NCBI RefSeq assembly: GCF_030272615.1
Contig: NC_081408.1
Span: 612,441,673-612,505,672, forward strand
Direction of reading: 5' to 3'
Length of the DNA stretch: 64,000 nt
DNA from: Cryptomeria japonica
Lineage: Eukaryota; Streptophyta; Pinopsida; Cupressales; Cupressaceae
Part shown: positions 1 to 12,857 of the stretch, in pieces
Layout: each line of letters begins with the position of its first letter
Position numbering within the stretch: position 1 is the first letter of the stretch
Notes under the pieces: generated by a model
The model's database searches: none
The model's input: only the letters and a program-made list of their open reading frames with translations
Told to the model about the DNA's origin: nothing
Program-made: the position numbers and the translations under genes

Positions 1-1286
1 TCAAGAAGTGTGATAGAACCTTTACCTTTCACTGGACATGGTGCATCATTACCAAATCTTACATAACCTCCATCATAGTCTTCTAATTTAACAAACTTGT
101 GTTTATCACCTGTCATGTGATGTGAGTGTCCACTATCTATGATCCAAGAATCATTTTTATTTATGTGTGATATCAAGGCTTTTTCTTCATACCTTTCTTC
201 ATCTGATCCATCTTTGATAGCCACATATACAACTTCCTCTGTCTCAGTCCCATCAAATTTATCATCATTGGATTCCTCATCAGCTACTAGGCATGTCTTT
301 CTATCTCTCCTTCTGAAGTCTCGGTGTCCTCTGTATTGGTTGTCTTTCTATCTGTCATCTCGGTATTCTCTCTTTTCACTAGATTCTTTGTCAGGATAGT
401 TAGAAGCCATCTGTCCTATTTTATCATAGTTAAAACATTTCAAAGGTAACATTCCTTTATACTTACCTTTTCCTCTCGGTAACCTTCTGGCTAATAATGC
501 TTCAAACTCTTCTTCCTTTTTGATTTCCTCATATAGTTTGTGTAATTCTTCAATGTTTTTGTGAAATCTCTCACTTGCTCCACTGTGATTTCCTTCAGTA
601 TACTTATACATTCTATCATTATAATCATCAGATTCACCAAGATGAAAAGAACTGAATGCAGATTCAACTTTATTTACCGAAGACCCACTATTATCAAAAT
701 TGCTTAACTCAAATGCATGTAGCTTACCGATAGTAGCATCCAAAGAGACTGGCGTGTTTGGTACAGACCTTAATTCATTAATTGTAGAGAATCAAATGGC
801 ATAAGCAAGTAGAAGTGTTCTAAGCAACTTACTTTTTACATCCTTTTCTTCAATAGTTCCTCCTGCTCCTTTGATTTGATTGACAATTTCCTTTAACCTT
901 GTATTGTATTGGATTATGTTCTCACCTTCATTCATTCTCATGGATTCAAGTTGTCCTCTTATACTATCTACTTTTGCTCTCTGAACATGTTCATTGCCAC
1001 CATACACAGATATCAGCTTGTTCCACATTGCTTTGGCATCATTGCAGCCTTCCAGATCATTAAACTCTGATATGGTCAATGCTGATGTTATTTCAATCAT
1101 TGCTTGAATATGTTCTTGCTTTGCCTTTATTTCTTCCATCGTCATAGGGTAGGTGCTAGGTGCAATGTAATCATTCTCCAGATAATATGTTGCATATTCT
1201 TCGATTCCTGATAAGTGCAGCTTCATCCTTTTCTACTATGTGGAGAAACTTGACTTGTTCAGCTTTGGTGCATCCCTCTTATACAT
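1..1286 (-). pseudogene. Copia gag-protease remnant, family 1 (partial, runs off left edge)
   Basis: Minus-strand start of a Ty1/copia polyprotein, closely similar to 33105-34392 in this window. The Gag (UBN2-type) region lies at about 792-1286 and continues at 348-743 in the same frame; a protease DSG motif in the context WIIDSG is at about 110-165. At least three in-frame stops (two near 1235-1245, one near 790) replace Trp, Gln and Arg codons of the sister copy, all explicable by C-to-T changes. The CCHC zinc knuckle is ruined: two Cys are now Tyr and the His is Gln, where the sister copy keeps CX2CX4HX4C. Integrase and RT lie beyond the left edge. Clearly dead. Confidence 0.88.
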
Positions 1287-1334
1287 CTTCCGATCTTGCC
1301 TCAAGTTCCTTTAAAATTTTCTTCCAAATTCTGA

Positions 1335-1346
1335 GCTCTGATACCA
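1335..1346 (-). other. Primer binding site, initiator tRNA-Met type
   Basis: On the minus strand this reads TGGTATCAGAGC, the usual plant copia site for the 3' end of initiator tRNA-Met. It lies two bases inside the LTR and fixes the element orientation as minus. Confidence 0.9.
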
Positions 1347-1348
1347 AT

Positions 1349-2859
1349 TGTTAGTTATATGAGAGGGGGGGTGAATCATATAAACTCTATCTACAATATA
1401 TTCATCAGATTCAACCTCGATAGCCTTTACTTCAATATGCAACAAGGATTGTAAATCATTCAAACTCATAAACAGATACACTTAAAACATCACAACACAT
1501 TTAACACCAGATTTAACATGGAAACCCAGATAGGGAAAAACCACTGTGGGATTTCAGACCCACTAAGAAATATACCCTTCTAGAGTATGCTCTGTTAAAA
1601 GCCAATCCTATTATAGATTACATAAACACATTGCTAGATGTGACCCGGTTAAGGGATTTCCCTCAGATCTGTTAGAATCTTGTACTTTGTTAGAAGTGAC
1701 CTTGTCAAACGATTTCAAACACTCATTCAAAATGTTACCTTGCTAGAGGTTTTACAAATAAGATTGTTAGGTCTACTCAGTTAAGAGATTTTTTTGTCAC
1801 TTACAAAATAAAATAACAGTAATAAAATATATCTGCAACTTCACATCTGAAATGCTAAAGCAGACTCTATGTGCTCAAAATAATCTTGTCATAAGATTTA
1901 TCTTGCTCCTTGCTGGGATTCTCAATCTGTTCTCTAATCAGATCTTCAATCTTCAGTGCTCGGTGATCAGTACAGCAGCATCACTATTCTTCTATTTGCC
2001 TACATAATTGTTTATCAACAATTCCTCATTTATAAGCAATTCCTAACCGCTTAATCTCCTTGATCGCATTTCCCATGATCAATCTTGGCCATCAGATCAT
2101 CATACTTGACTAGGTTCATTGAATCCTTTGATTTGAAAAATGTTTATCTCACCTTGGAACTTGTATTCATTCCTTGGTGCTTGTGCTAGGTTATGACCGT
2201 TCAATCTGCGTTGTAGATCTAACTCTTGCATTTTCATTGTCGTAGATCCTCAACAAACTTCTTGCATGGCATACCAATCATCTATACATAGCTCATTGGC
2301 ATCCTTCATTTAATAATGCTTTTATTCATCCGACGCGTTTTGTTACTGCTCGGTTGTTACTCGGTTAATACTGAACTTTTACTCAATAGACATTCTACCT
2401 TCTTTAACCGATATCGATAACTTAGGGTTTTACTGACTAGCTTCTTTGCTTGGTAACATAGAACAGTATCAAACCTATATTCATTTTATTGCTTGAAATC
2501 TTTTCTCCTTCTTTGAATACTCATATATAGGATATCAAAACAATCAAAACAACAAAATCTCATCATTGTCTAACTCGGTAATAGTTGCCCATTGAATAAC
2601 TTATTACTCCCCTTCATTCTCATTCTTTCTGTGTCACTTACCGACATCTTTATACTCATCAACACATACTCATTAAGATATGGCAACATCATACTGAATC
2701 AGAAAATCAATTGCTTGACATCAATGACAAAATAATATTATTAAGACAATAGTCATCCTTTATCAGTTGTATCAACAATTTTCAACAACCTTCTCAATAT
2801 CCTCATAACAAACAAACCTATTGAAAATGCCAACAATCTTTCCTTGATAAATGCCAACA
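1349..2859 (-). mobile_element. 5' LTR of copia family 1, first copy
   Basis: An LTR of 1,511 bp starting TGTTAG and ending GCCAACA on the plus strand. It aligns along its length with the LTRs at 28278-29802 and 34457-35947. Shared landmarks are the G run near 1365, the repeated CTCGGTT motifs and the end TGCCAACA. The candidate target duplication is TATCT at 2860-2864; its partner is outside the window. It carries the promoter of the element at 1-1286. Confidence 0.88.
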
Positions 2860-5740
2860 TATCTCACACACCTCATAAATAGGAGATACAATACATGAAA
2901 ACGTCAAATGGTATTACAAAACCATGGGCTAAAACCACCCAATAAAGTGGAACCCACCTTATCTCCAATTCTAGATGGCCTATGATGTGTCAAAACACAC
3001 ATCAACACGTGTGCCTCCGTTTTACAACTCATTTATGTGTTTGATGCATTTTATATTTCCTATTTCAGGAGACCAAACATCTAGAGGTCATAACTTGTGA
3101 AATAGTGTCTGATTGACGAACCATTTGAAGTGTCGAAAAGTTTGCAATGTGCTCTTGAATCATGTAACTGATACATCAGTTACACCCACTTTTCAAGCCA
3201 TTTTAGAGCCTCTAAATTCCTCAAAATTTAATTTGAAACATTTATCACAACTTCCAAAAACAAAAACCTTAATATCTTCAAATCTAGTTATGATCTTGCA
3301 ATAAAAATTTACCAACATGCTTATCTAGCCAATCTGAAGCTTTGGGAAATTTTTAAGCGAAAAATTACTACAACCTTATTTATATGAAAGGTCGATACAC
3401 CATTTTTCCAACAATGTGGTGGAGTACACTCTACACCTCTCCATCTAAGGTTGCCAAGTTGCAACTCCTATATATCTTGGTGTGAATTAAGAGATGGGTG
3501 TTACCTAGTTCTCATATTGGAGAGTTATTGTTTTATGTTTGGAGAGGAGAGAAGATAGTTGGAAGAAGGAAGGAGATATTGGAAATGGTGGTGGTGTTTA
3601 AGAATCTTGGTCTTAGAGATAACCTCTTATTCTCTTGTTGCTATAATATTTATTTTTGGTAGAAAACTTGTATGTTGTTTTATTCATGTTATTGTTTTAG
3701 AAAATAAGTTAGAGTACAAATTGGTTGAGTACTATTCCTTGAAGATTTATTTTAGTAAAATGGGTAAATAGGTTTTGTGATCAAGTCATTTTCTTTCAAA
3801 CCAAGATTAATTGGTAATCATCTCTTGCTCGAGGGTATGGCTAGAGCCCCATGAGACTTCATGATACCATTATGATTGGGTGGAGAGAAAGCCCTTTTGT
3901 TATTTTATTCCCATTGGATTATTTCTATTGATCTTCATATGATTATTTTTTAAGAGGGTAGCTTAAGAGATATGTCATTGTGTTTTGGTTGAAAATTTAA
4001 TTGTAATAGGGGTCACATAGTTTATGGGTCCCTTAAGTCCTCTGATCTTGAAGCATATTAATGTATATAAATGATCTCTTATTGCCAAACATTTGAAGGA
4101 AAGCATGAGAAATTTATCTTCATTGGCTTATAAACATTAGATTTAGTACCTTATTTTGAACATGGCTATTTGTTACATGGTATTATTGTGTATTAGGTTT
4201 AGAAAAGAAAATATGGTGAAAATACCTTAAAGAGGTTTTCGCAATTTATTGCCTAAATAAGATACTCTATGAATGCTCATTGAAATAATTGTATGATTAG
4301 ATCTTATGAAAGTGATATGAAAGCAATCAAAGAATATATTGCAATGGCATTCTATGGATCTCCCTCCTATTGAGTGCTAGGTCACAAAAGAAATATGTAC
4401 CATCCTTGTTTTAAATATTGATTTATTAATAGTAGTTAAAATATAATTTGAAGAATACAAATAAAATCTATTTGGAGAGTAGATATTATTACTTCAAAAT
4501 TTCATACATTTATAAATTTATTCATTCTTACTATTTTGACATGAAATGAAAGAGATCTAAAAGAAGGTTGAAGTTTCAAATAAATCCATATATAAATATC
4601 TACATATAATTTATGCATTTTTTCAATACAAAAAAAAATCTTCATATTAGTCTATCGAGTACTCATTAAGCTCAAATTTTTAAGAAAAGAGATTTACTTC
4701 TTTTTTTTGTATTTAGAAGATTTGAACTCAATATCATTTAGGCTAGGTGCCTAAGGATTGTCTATACAAACATCAAAAGAGAGCTGACACAACAATTTTT
4801 CTCATTTAATAATTAATTTAAAAATTCAAACACAATTTTTGTCATGTAGTGTGTCAGTGCACTGAGAGATGTAAGGCCCATTAACATCATAATTAACATG
4901 AATAGACATAACACCGACCCTTCACAACTACTATTCACTGAAAAAAATAGGGGAGAGGAGCCAAAACGTGTGTGGGGTCCAAAACATGTGATATTAGTGG
5001 GCCGATTAGGGGCCCACACTTACTTACTTGACCACCAGTATGTGTCAGTGTAGATTTGAAATTTTTTCCAAAAAAAACTAATTAATAATTAATAAAAAAA
5101 CATAGCACCTTTTAGTAAATGTTTTCTATCATTATATGTATTAATAAAATCATACAATATATTTTTGTTTGGTCATTCGAGTGGGCCCAACACAAACACC
5201 ACTTGTCTTTTTAACTAACAAGTTTTGTTGTGCCCAAGAATGGGTTGCAAAATCTAAAATACCATATCCATGTCAATGACATATAGACATGGCATAAAAG
5301 TCAAATGAGGCTCGTAACCCTAGTTACAACCAAAACTACAAGCTTAATAGTGTCGTGTGGACGTCCATCGACCCAAAACAATATGACAACTGGTATGCAA
5401 TGCAAGTACTAAGACAACTTGTGCCTTCTATGACATGACCAAAATAACACTTTGCTGCATGAACCTGTCCCATCTATCAAGCCACCCTATTCCATCTTTC
5501 CAGCTCAAGCACGCAGGTACTAGTCACTTCAACATAAATTCACCTGCATCCACAAATTAAATTGTGTAAGGCCATCATTTTTCATTGAACACTAAATATG
5601 CCACACCAACATAGCAAGATTCAAACATACAAGTATACGTGAAAACATATCTTTCATCCCATTTAAGTCATACAAGACACAACATCCATGGAAGAGGAGG
5701 AAGAATTCAAAACAGTTCTAGGTATTTAAAATGTTTCTTA
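2860..5740. other. AT-rich stretch without recognisable gene
   Basis: No reading frame here has a family signature. Open frames at 3113-3304, 3559-3771 and 4813-5019 are short and of random composition. I found no LTR ends, primer site or paired terminal repeats. It is probably decayed repeat DNA. Confidence 0.5.
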
Positions 5741-7310
5741 TTGCTTTAATTGTTTCCTTCATAACTGTATTATTCTCAGTTTTAAGTAAATGTTCTTTGT
5801 GTTGATTCCTTCATCTTCGTATTATTATCAGTTTTCTGAATGCATACTATTTTCCATTCTCATGTTGTCTCGAATGGAATGTGCTTTACTTTGTTTCCTT
5901 GTTGTTTCTTTCCTTGTCAGTTTTCTAAACACACTCTTTTTACCTCCTACCCTTCATTTTTTAAAATCTTGCTTACTGTTTGATAGTCTAAAGGATATGT
6001 TATTTTTGTGGACCCTTGCTATTATATCTCCTCAAACCCTTTTTGTTGATATACATCCATACTATTTCAGATCCTCATTGTTATACAATCATGCTTGTCT
6101 CCCTTACTATTTCAAGAAACGTTGTACATCCTTACTATTTGACAAAATGGTTATTTTGTTCATCACCGCATAACAAACTTGTATTTTGCAATCTTCACAA
6201 AGTGTTCATTGTATTATTTCCTTCTCAATTTTATTTTTAGTTTTATGTACCTTTAGTTACAATTTTACATCCTCATTATGGTTCAACCCTTACATACTAT
6301 TTCATATCATTACATAGAATATGCACATAATATTATTTCTATTGTTTCCCTGATAATCATTTCATTTTTAGTTTCCTATACCCTTACTCACTATTTTACA
6401 TCCTCGTAGATAGTATTGTTTCCTTGATGTTCAATTCATTTTCAATTTTGAACTTTTTTATTATTGCCTTGCTGTTTAATTCATTTCTAGTTTTCTATTC
6501 TTTATATTGTTTCCTTGATTTTCATTTCAATTTCGATTACTATTTCACAACATTACTATACTACTCTTTAAGTAGGCTATCAATTAATATGCCTATACAT
6601 AAATGTCAACAAAACAAACATTTTTTGACTTATATTGAATGATCACTGTCATCTCACATGGATGCATTGTCATTGAATATCTTAATACATAATTATTTCT
6701 CATCAACCATCACTTTTTTCATTGCTCATCAGGCATCACTATAGTGTTAGATTTGAATCGATTTAATCCTATTAATACTATATTTAGAAATGTCTACATA
6801 ATAAAGTAGCATTCTATATGGATAAGTTGGTATTCTTGTATGGGTTTGGTCAATTCAAGAACAATATGAATGTGATACAATGAAATGGAAGACTATATGG
6901 ACTAAATATGCATGTGATATAGTGAAATGGAAGACTATATGAACTAAATTATTCATCATCCTTCAGGTCTCATTGGATTTGTATGGTTGTCATTTTACAT
7001 AGATTCTACCTCCATGGTCATTCATGCATAAAGTAACATAGTGATTATTTGGGTGAATCAAATGTCCAAATGATGGTCATCCTAGTATAAATGGAGCATT
7101 TCTATCTCAATTGCAATTTGAATATACTAGTGTCACATCCTCATGGTTTCTATTGTTTCCTTGATGTTCAATTAATTTTCAATTTTGTTTTCTTTCTATT
7201 GTTTCCTTGATGTTCAATTCATTTCCAGTTTTTTGTTCTTTCTATTATTTCCTTGATGTTAAACTCATTTCCAATTTTTTGTTCTTTTGATTGTTTCCTT
7301 AGCGTTCATT
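5740..7310. repeat. T-rich region with degenerate 47-bp tandem repeats
   Basis: The phrase TTGTTTCCTTGATGTTCA recurs many times. The clearest run is 7150-7305, with four successive units of about 47 bp starting near 7150, 7197, 7243 and 7290. Looser copies lie at 6345-6530 and weaker traces back to about 5745. The overlapping open frames at 5790-6240 and 6424-6642 are by-products of the low T/C complexity and I do not regard them as genes. Confidence 0.7.
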
Positions 7311-8600
7311 ATAATTTGAATTACTGTTTCACATTGTTTTTGTAATACTGTTTAAGTAAGTTGTCAAATAATACATGCACATACATAGTTGTCAAGAAAA
7401 TAAACATTTTGTCAATTCTATTGAAGCATCATTGTCATCTTACATGGATACATTGCCATTGAATATCAAAATACATGTGTTTGTCATCAACCATCAATAT
7501 TTCACTTTCATCATCAGACATCATTGTAATAAATCACAATGTTTTGTTTGTTTCATTTCATACTTCAACTTTCAAGCCACATATTAGATTTTTAATCTAA
7601 AACATGATGCAGATGAATATGGACAAGTCACAATGATCCAATCCACACAATGAACATGGACACAACTAACCGTGGATATTAATAACATAGATCAACACTA
7701 TCAGATTGTTAAAAAAATTATGAAAATGATAGGGAAAACTATTTGAAGGCCTGTCACACACTAACAAGTCAAGGTATTCTTGCAACCTACTCTCTAAATG
7801 ATGCAGATGATGAAATCCTAACATATCTCCAGGAATCTTCCTCCTCACTCCATAGACCAATTAACCCCATATAATGGCTAGTGCAAATCCCATATCCACA
7901 CATTTGAGCACAACAAGAATGGATTACTAACCATGCTCATATTGTTGACCAATTCTTTGTCAATCCATACCCCTATGATGATCTTGTCTTTCCGACAAGA
8001 TCTTGTTTCTATTCAAAATTATTCAAGGTGATTATTGAATCATGCAAAACCAACCATCTGAATAATTTTTTCTTAGAAAACTATGGTCCACAAGTTTAAC
8101 AAAGCTCAAAAAATATTTCATGGCAACAAAGGATTTGAAGAGTAGTGAATGAACAAATCCTATCTTGGATTTTTACCAAGGTATACATTCAACCTCATAC
8201 TAAACCAATTGCTTTTTCTTCTAATATGCCTTGTTGAGTCTACAGTCAACAAATTCTTTGGAAAGAACCTAATCCAACTACACCACCACATCTAGTTGAC
8301 CCAAAAGGTTTCAAACATGAATCTCTACCAGACTTTGTGTTATTTTTGTACTACTATTACTATTTCACATCCCTACTGTATAAGTATCAAATAAAGTAAA
8401 TAAAAACCATTTCCATGCATAATTGTCAAAAAAGATTACATTTTCTAAAGGTAACCATACTTCTTCTATTCAAGCATAATTGTCATCTTACACTATATTT
8501 TCATTGAATCCTAAAATGCACAATAGTTTCACATCAAGCATCTTTGTTAATATTGATCAACAAGCATCGATCTTCAACATCAGATAGTTAGTTGGTTTCA
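6530..8600. repeat. Three diverged copies of a ~220-bp unit
   Basis: Copies lie at about 6530-6745, 7317-7545 and 8350-8600, all direct. Each runs through the same landmarks in order: ACTATTTCACA, a block with TGTCAA and ACATTTT, TGTCATCTTACA, CATTGAAT, then CATCA-type triplets. Starts are roughly 790 and 1,030 bp apart. DNA between copies 2 and 3 (7600-8330) shows nothing recognisable beyond a 9-bp hairpin at 7980-8002. Confidence 0.65.
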
Positions 8601-8767
8601 TCTCACAGTTACCAATTTTCTACTGTACTTCACTTTTGAGGTGACATATCAAATAAAAAATTTCATTCATCATTGTCTTAACTAGATATTAAACTATAAA
8701 TTATAAATGCTTCCACTACTAACATACATATTCTTCTTATGGTCTGTAGATGAGGAAGGGAGATTAG

Positions 8768-9493
8768 ATGAGTACTCATGCTGCAAAGAAAAGAGCATCA
8801 ACAAGGTTGCCTTCTCATAAAAGAGGAGTCAGGTTCCCTGTGGAGCCTGGAACCTGACCTCCTATTGTGAGAAATATATATCCTATACCATTGACAGTGG
8901 AGGATACTACACCTGTGACTGCACCCAAAGTTACAATGCAACATAAGTGGTGGTCTATAGTTGACATGGAAGGGGCACTCAGAAATGTCAAGGAAAATGA
9001 CATGTCCATAAGGTCTACATCAAATAAATGGGGCATCCCAAAAACCATACTATCAATATGGTTGGGTGGTCTCATAACCACATCCAAGAAAGGTCCCCCC
9101 AAAATCCTCACCACTGAAGAAGAAGACTAGATTGTTGAATAGTGCCAATAGATGGCTGTAGTTGGGCATGGATTGAATATCATCAACTTGAAGGAAGTTG
9201 TGGCTTAGATATGTGAGATTAGACCCACCCCTTTCAAGGATGGCATTATTGGGAAGTCATGGTGGTTTGGTTTTAAGGCTCAACATCTGGAACTAATATT
9301 GTGGATAGCTAAAGGCCTCGACAAAGGTAGGGAATTAAATCTTAGACCAACAGTTGTATCTGCTTTCTACAAAACATTATCAAAAGCCTTTACAAAAAAT
9401 CCATATGGTCCTGCTCAGATATGGAACTATGATGAAACTAGTATTATGGTGAGTAGAAATGGGGCTATGAGGGTACTATTGCAAATGTTAATT
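8768..9493 (+). pseudogene. Pogo/Tigger-like (psq HTH + DDE) transposase relic
   Basis: One frame runs from the ATG at 8768 to 9493 without a frameshift. At about 8960-9125 it encodes a pipsqueak-type helix-turn-helix: RNVKENDMSIRSTSNKWG followed by IPKT and a basic, Pro/Lys-rich linker ending LTTEEE, the layout typical of pogo/Tigger and CENP-B-like proteins. At about 9400-9480 it has IWNYDETS followed by RNGAMRVL, which matches the first catalytic Asp block (WNxDET) of the DDE_1 nuclease. The family normally has another ~200 residues with the two later acidic residues; here the frame is cut by the copia LTR at 9494. In-frame stops are at 8855, 9128, 9140, 9149 and near 9209. The family call rests on motifs only. 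Confidence 0.72.
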
Positions 9494-10928
9494 TGTTGAT
9501 ATATCAGTATGGTTGTCATTGATGCCAACACACTAATTCTATGTTTCAGTGTTTGGTTTTTGCTCCACATTTTTTGATATATTATAGATTTGTTGAAGAT
9601 ATGTTTTGTATGTCATTGGATATTTTCTTGAGATGCTATTATTGTGTTTTGGTATTCCAAAAGTTGTTCTTTAGAAGTATATGCAGTGATGATGATGTTT
9701 CTCTAACAAAGTTTGTAGAGCTCCGCATTTCTCCGCATTTTTTATTCTAATGATAAGATTTTGGATTTATGTTATTCATGTATTTATCTTTGCTATTTTG
9801 ATTCAACACATGTTGGTGTGCACCGGATTTGTGATTTTGGATGTGATCATTTTGGGTCCAATTGACCCTGAATGCTCTACCTTTTGTTCCAATGATTGTG
9901 GCATTTGGATAATGTGTTGTCTTGATCGATAATATGTTGTGATGTGGTCCACTTCTCATTCCTCTCCACCATGAGAATTCTTAGTGAAGACGTATTTCAA
10001 TTTGTATTTTATTATCTTCTTGGCCAACTTGGTAAATTCTATTTCAGAGATTAGTATAAATAAAGTATGATTGTAATGACAAAAACACACTTAAAGATAT
10101 AGAAGGAAGTTGATTGAAAAGGAAGATCTATCTTTGTTGCAAAGTGGTTGATCAGTATGGTTGTGAGCTAATTGTTGTTTGGTATCATTGGAAATAAGCC
10201 TAAGGTTTCTTCCAGTATTACAACAATGTGGAAGTTATGCCTCAGTGGTGGATTCTTTCTTTCTTCTTCTAGGTAGTGAGCCCTCCTTTTTTTGGCAGTT
10301 TTAGCCAGGCAGTGAGCCCACCTATAGTGAGCATTTTGGCAGTGATCCATCTTGAAAAAATAAACTTAATTCATGTCACTCTAATAGGTGTTTTCATATT
10401 GAGAAATAACATTCTCCATGTTTTTTTCCTTTGTAATGGGTGGAAAATTAGGGTTTCCACCACAAGAAGGATGAAAACTACCAATTTTTGCTTGGGGGCC
10501 TATTACATTCAAAAGAGGGTTGAATCCAATAGATTTAGTCACAAACCAACAATGATAAGAACTGCAAAATAATGATTAGATTCAAGGGGTGGATTTTTTT
10601 GCCCTCTTTTGTGAGTTGAATTGCCGAAATTATGGTAAAGTACTAAAAATGAGATACACACCTGGAATTGTTGCAAAGTGGTTGATCAGTATGGTTGTGA
10701 GATGATGTTGTTTTGTATTGTTTGAAATGAGCCTAAGGTTTCTTTGAGCATTACAATAGTGTGGAAGTTGTGCCTTAGTGGTGGATTGTTTCTTTCTTCT
10801 TCTGGGTAGTGAGCCCACCTGTAGTGAGCATTTTGGCAGTGATCCATCTTGAAAAAATAACCTTAATTCATGTCACTCTAATAGGTGTTTTCATATTGAG
10901 AACTAACAATCTCCATTTTTTTTTCCTT
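9494..10928 (+). mobile_element. Copia LTR, left part (split by the gypsy insertion)
   Basis: Begins TGTTGATATATCAG and contains TGTCATTGATGCCAAC, a start typical of plant copia LTRs. Its right part is 18634-18795, which ends TTCAACA and is followed by a tRNA-Met primer site and a copia gag frame. The interruption at 10929 is the start of a gypsy-type LTR. No coding frame is supported. Part of this segment was later duplicated in tandem (10135-11210). Confidence 0.65.
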
Positions 10929-11210
10929 TGTAATGGGTGAAAAATTAGGGTTTCCACCACAAGAAGGATGAAAACTGCTAATTTTTGCTTGGGGACCTAT
11001 TACATTCAAAAGAGGGTTGAATCCACTAGATTTAGTCACAAACCAGCAATGATAAGAATGAAAATAATGATTGGATTCAAGGGGTGGATTTGTTTTCCCT
11101 CTTTTGTGAGTTGAATTGTTGAAATTATGGTAAAGTGCTGAAAATGAAGGTAAAAACATAGAAACAGTGAGCTACCATCGTCGTATTGAGGTACACACCT
11201 AGATTTAAGA
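10135..11210. repeat. ~534-bp tandem duplication across a TE junction
   Basis: 10135-10668 and 10669-11210 are direct repeats with an offset of 534 bp, for example AAAGTGGTTGATCAGTATGG at 10141 and 10675. Each unit contains the end of the copia LTR flank plus the first ~240 bp of the gypsy-type LTR (TGTAATGGGTG...). Because both units carry the same junction, the duplication came after the gypsy insertion. Unit 1 lacks about 40 bp that unit 2 has near 11150-11195. Confidence 0.85.
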
Positions 11211-12123
11211 AATATAAGAAGATTTGGACCTGATCCCCAAAAAAGCTCCAAAAATGTTAGGACGGTAGGAAAATTCACCTTGGTGTTCCAAACTTTTTGC
11301 ACACCAAAAGGGGATGATTTGTCTTTACAAATAATTCTTCTTCTGAAGATCGCAGCTCCATACCTATTTCCTACATACATAAAGAAAGGGAAATTTAGGT
11401 TGCGAATAAGGGGCTTGCCTAAGTCAAAACCTAGTTTATGAATCAACCTTGATTTAAATATTACAAATACTGAAATAAATAATGGAAGGATATACCTCAG
11501 ATTTGCAATGACTGATAATGATTCTTTGCTTCTTGAATGTAATCACATATGTTGTATGAAAGGCATGAACATGACAAAACCCTAATCACACACACATTCT
11601 TGCATATTAATGATGTAAGGTTGCTACACAATTGATGAATGAAGAATACAACCTTGAAAACCTCTAGAAATGCTTGATGATGAATGCTTAAATGCTTGAA
11701 TGCTTGATGATTATAATTTTGCCCTTTTATCCTTGTCTCCCTCTTGTTGTATATCCAAATGAGAGAGGAAAGCCACCTTATATACTTTCCCGCAAAACAA
11801 CTTGCTAATTTTTTGACATGAGCCAACACTAAGCTGGGTTTCCTATTTAAATTTGATAATGCCAAAGGGGTTCAAAATGAGGCCCAATTAGGGAGGACCA
11901 AAGCATGGCACCCTAGTCCTAATCAGGAACAAAGCACCATGCCTTGGTCCTACCCTATCTTAGGGCTAGAATAAGGGGCCAAGTTGTGTATAAAGTGAAA
12001 ATAAGGCCATATTTGCATGATGCAAGCATAATCAGTTCTTAATTAATAATTGAGGAATGAGCACTAAGGTGAGGACCCAAAATGCAGACTAAATTGTAAA
12101 GGAGTACAATTTAGGATGTTACA
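10929..12123 (-). repeat. 3' LTR of the gag-only gypsy element
   Basis: 1,195 bp, TGTAATGGG ... GGATGTTACA on the plus strand. It matches 17435-18628 throughout, including the AATTGTAAAGGAGTACAATT block near its end. Open frames at 11036-11446 and 11497-11865 on the minus strand lie inside it and have no family features. Confidence 0.85.
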
Positions 12124-12145
12124 TTTAGCCCCCACTTTAGTGGGA
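12124..12145 (-). other. Polypurine tract
   Basis: On the minus strand this reads roughly AAGTGGGGGCTAAA directly before the LTR start. That is the purine run expected at the 3' LTR junction and it supports the minus orientation. Confidence 0.75.
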
Positions 12146-12857
12146 GTATGATCCTATGAAAATACTCATGGTAAAGTAGACGAAAGAGAGATGAGAAAGA
12201 GGAGTAATGCGAGGAAAAATCACAAGGAGTATAAGACACCACTAATTTTGAGGAGCCAAGCCCCCAATCTTAGGATCTTAACTCACTCAATCATATGCAA
12301 GGGCACACAAAACGAGACAAAAACAAAAAGTCAAATAAATAAAAAAGACAAACAAAGGCAAAAGACACAAAAAAAGATAAGAATAGAAAACAAGACCCCA
12401 ATTCAACTAGCTGAAGAGACCTCGATATCAAAATGTCTCAACTACTAATATCATTCTTAAAAAGTTCTATCTCACGAACATGAGCAATCACATAAAAGAG
12501 AAAAGTTTGCATCATCCATGAACCATCAATAGCAAAGCTATGAGCTCACAAGTAGAAGGAAATAGAGAACATAGATACATGCTAGATGTGTTTTTCTAGA
12601 TGATCCATAAGAAGAATGATGAGAAAGGACATCGATACCTGCCCCTAGATGTGTTTTTTCTAGATGATCCATGTTGGCGGGGAGAGTAGGAATAGTCTAA
12701 CTATTTTTAGCTAGTTCCAATCATTCTTGTGCGTGTGTGTAAGTGATGTATGATTTCAAGTATATAGAACCTTGTATCGAGTTTGCATCAACTTATTTAA
12801 GACATGTAATGTAAATGCAAATGCCAAGTGGAAAATGTGTAAATGCAAATGGGTAGA

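Noticed and set aside
4783-5047. Possible MITE with CTGACACA ends
   Set aside because: Only eight terminal bases are inverted; sequences diverge at once and no target duplication is visible.
5790-6642. Hydrophobic, membrane-like frames of 72-127 codons
   Set aside because: Phe/Leu/Ser-rich products of T/C-rich repeats; overlapping frames show the same bias.
7980-8002. 9-bp hairpin GATCTTGTC-TTTCC-GACAAGATC
   Set aside because: No T run or other terminator feature, and short hairpins are expected by chance in 64 kb.
12191-12448. Plus-strand Lys/Arg-rich 85-codon frame
   Set aside because: Composition follows from purine-rich DNA and it lies antisense in a pol-less element; no domain.
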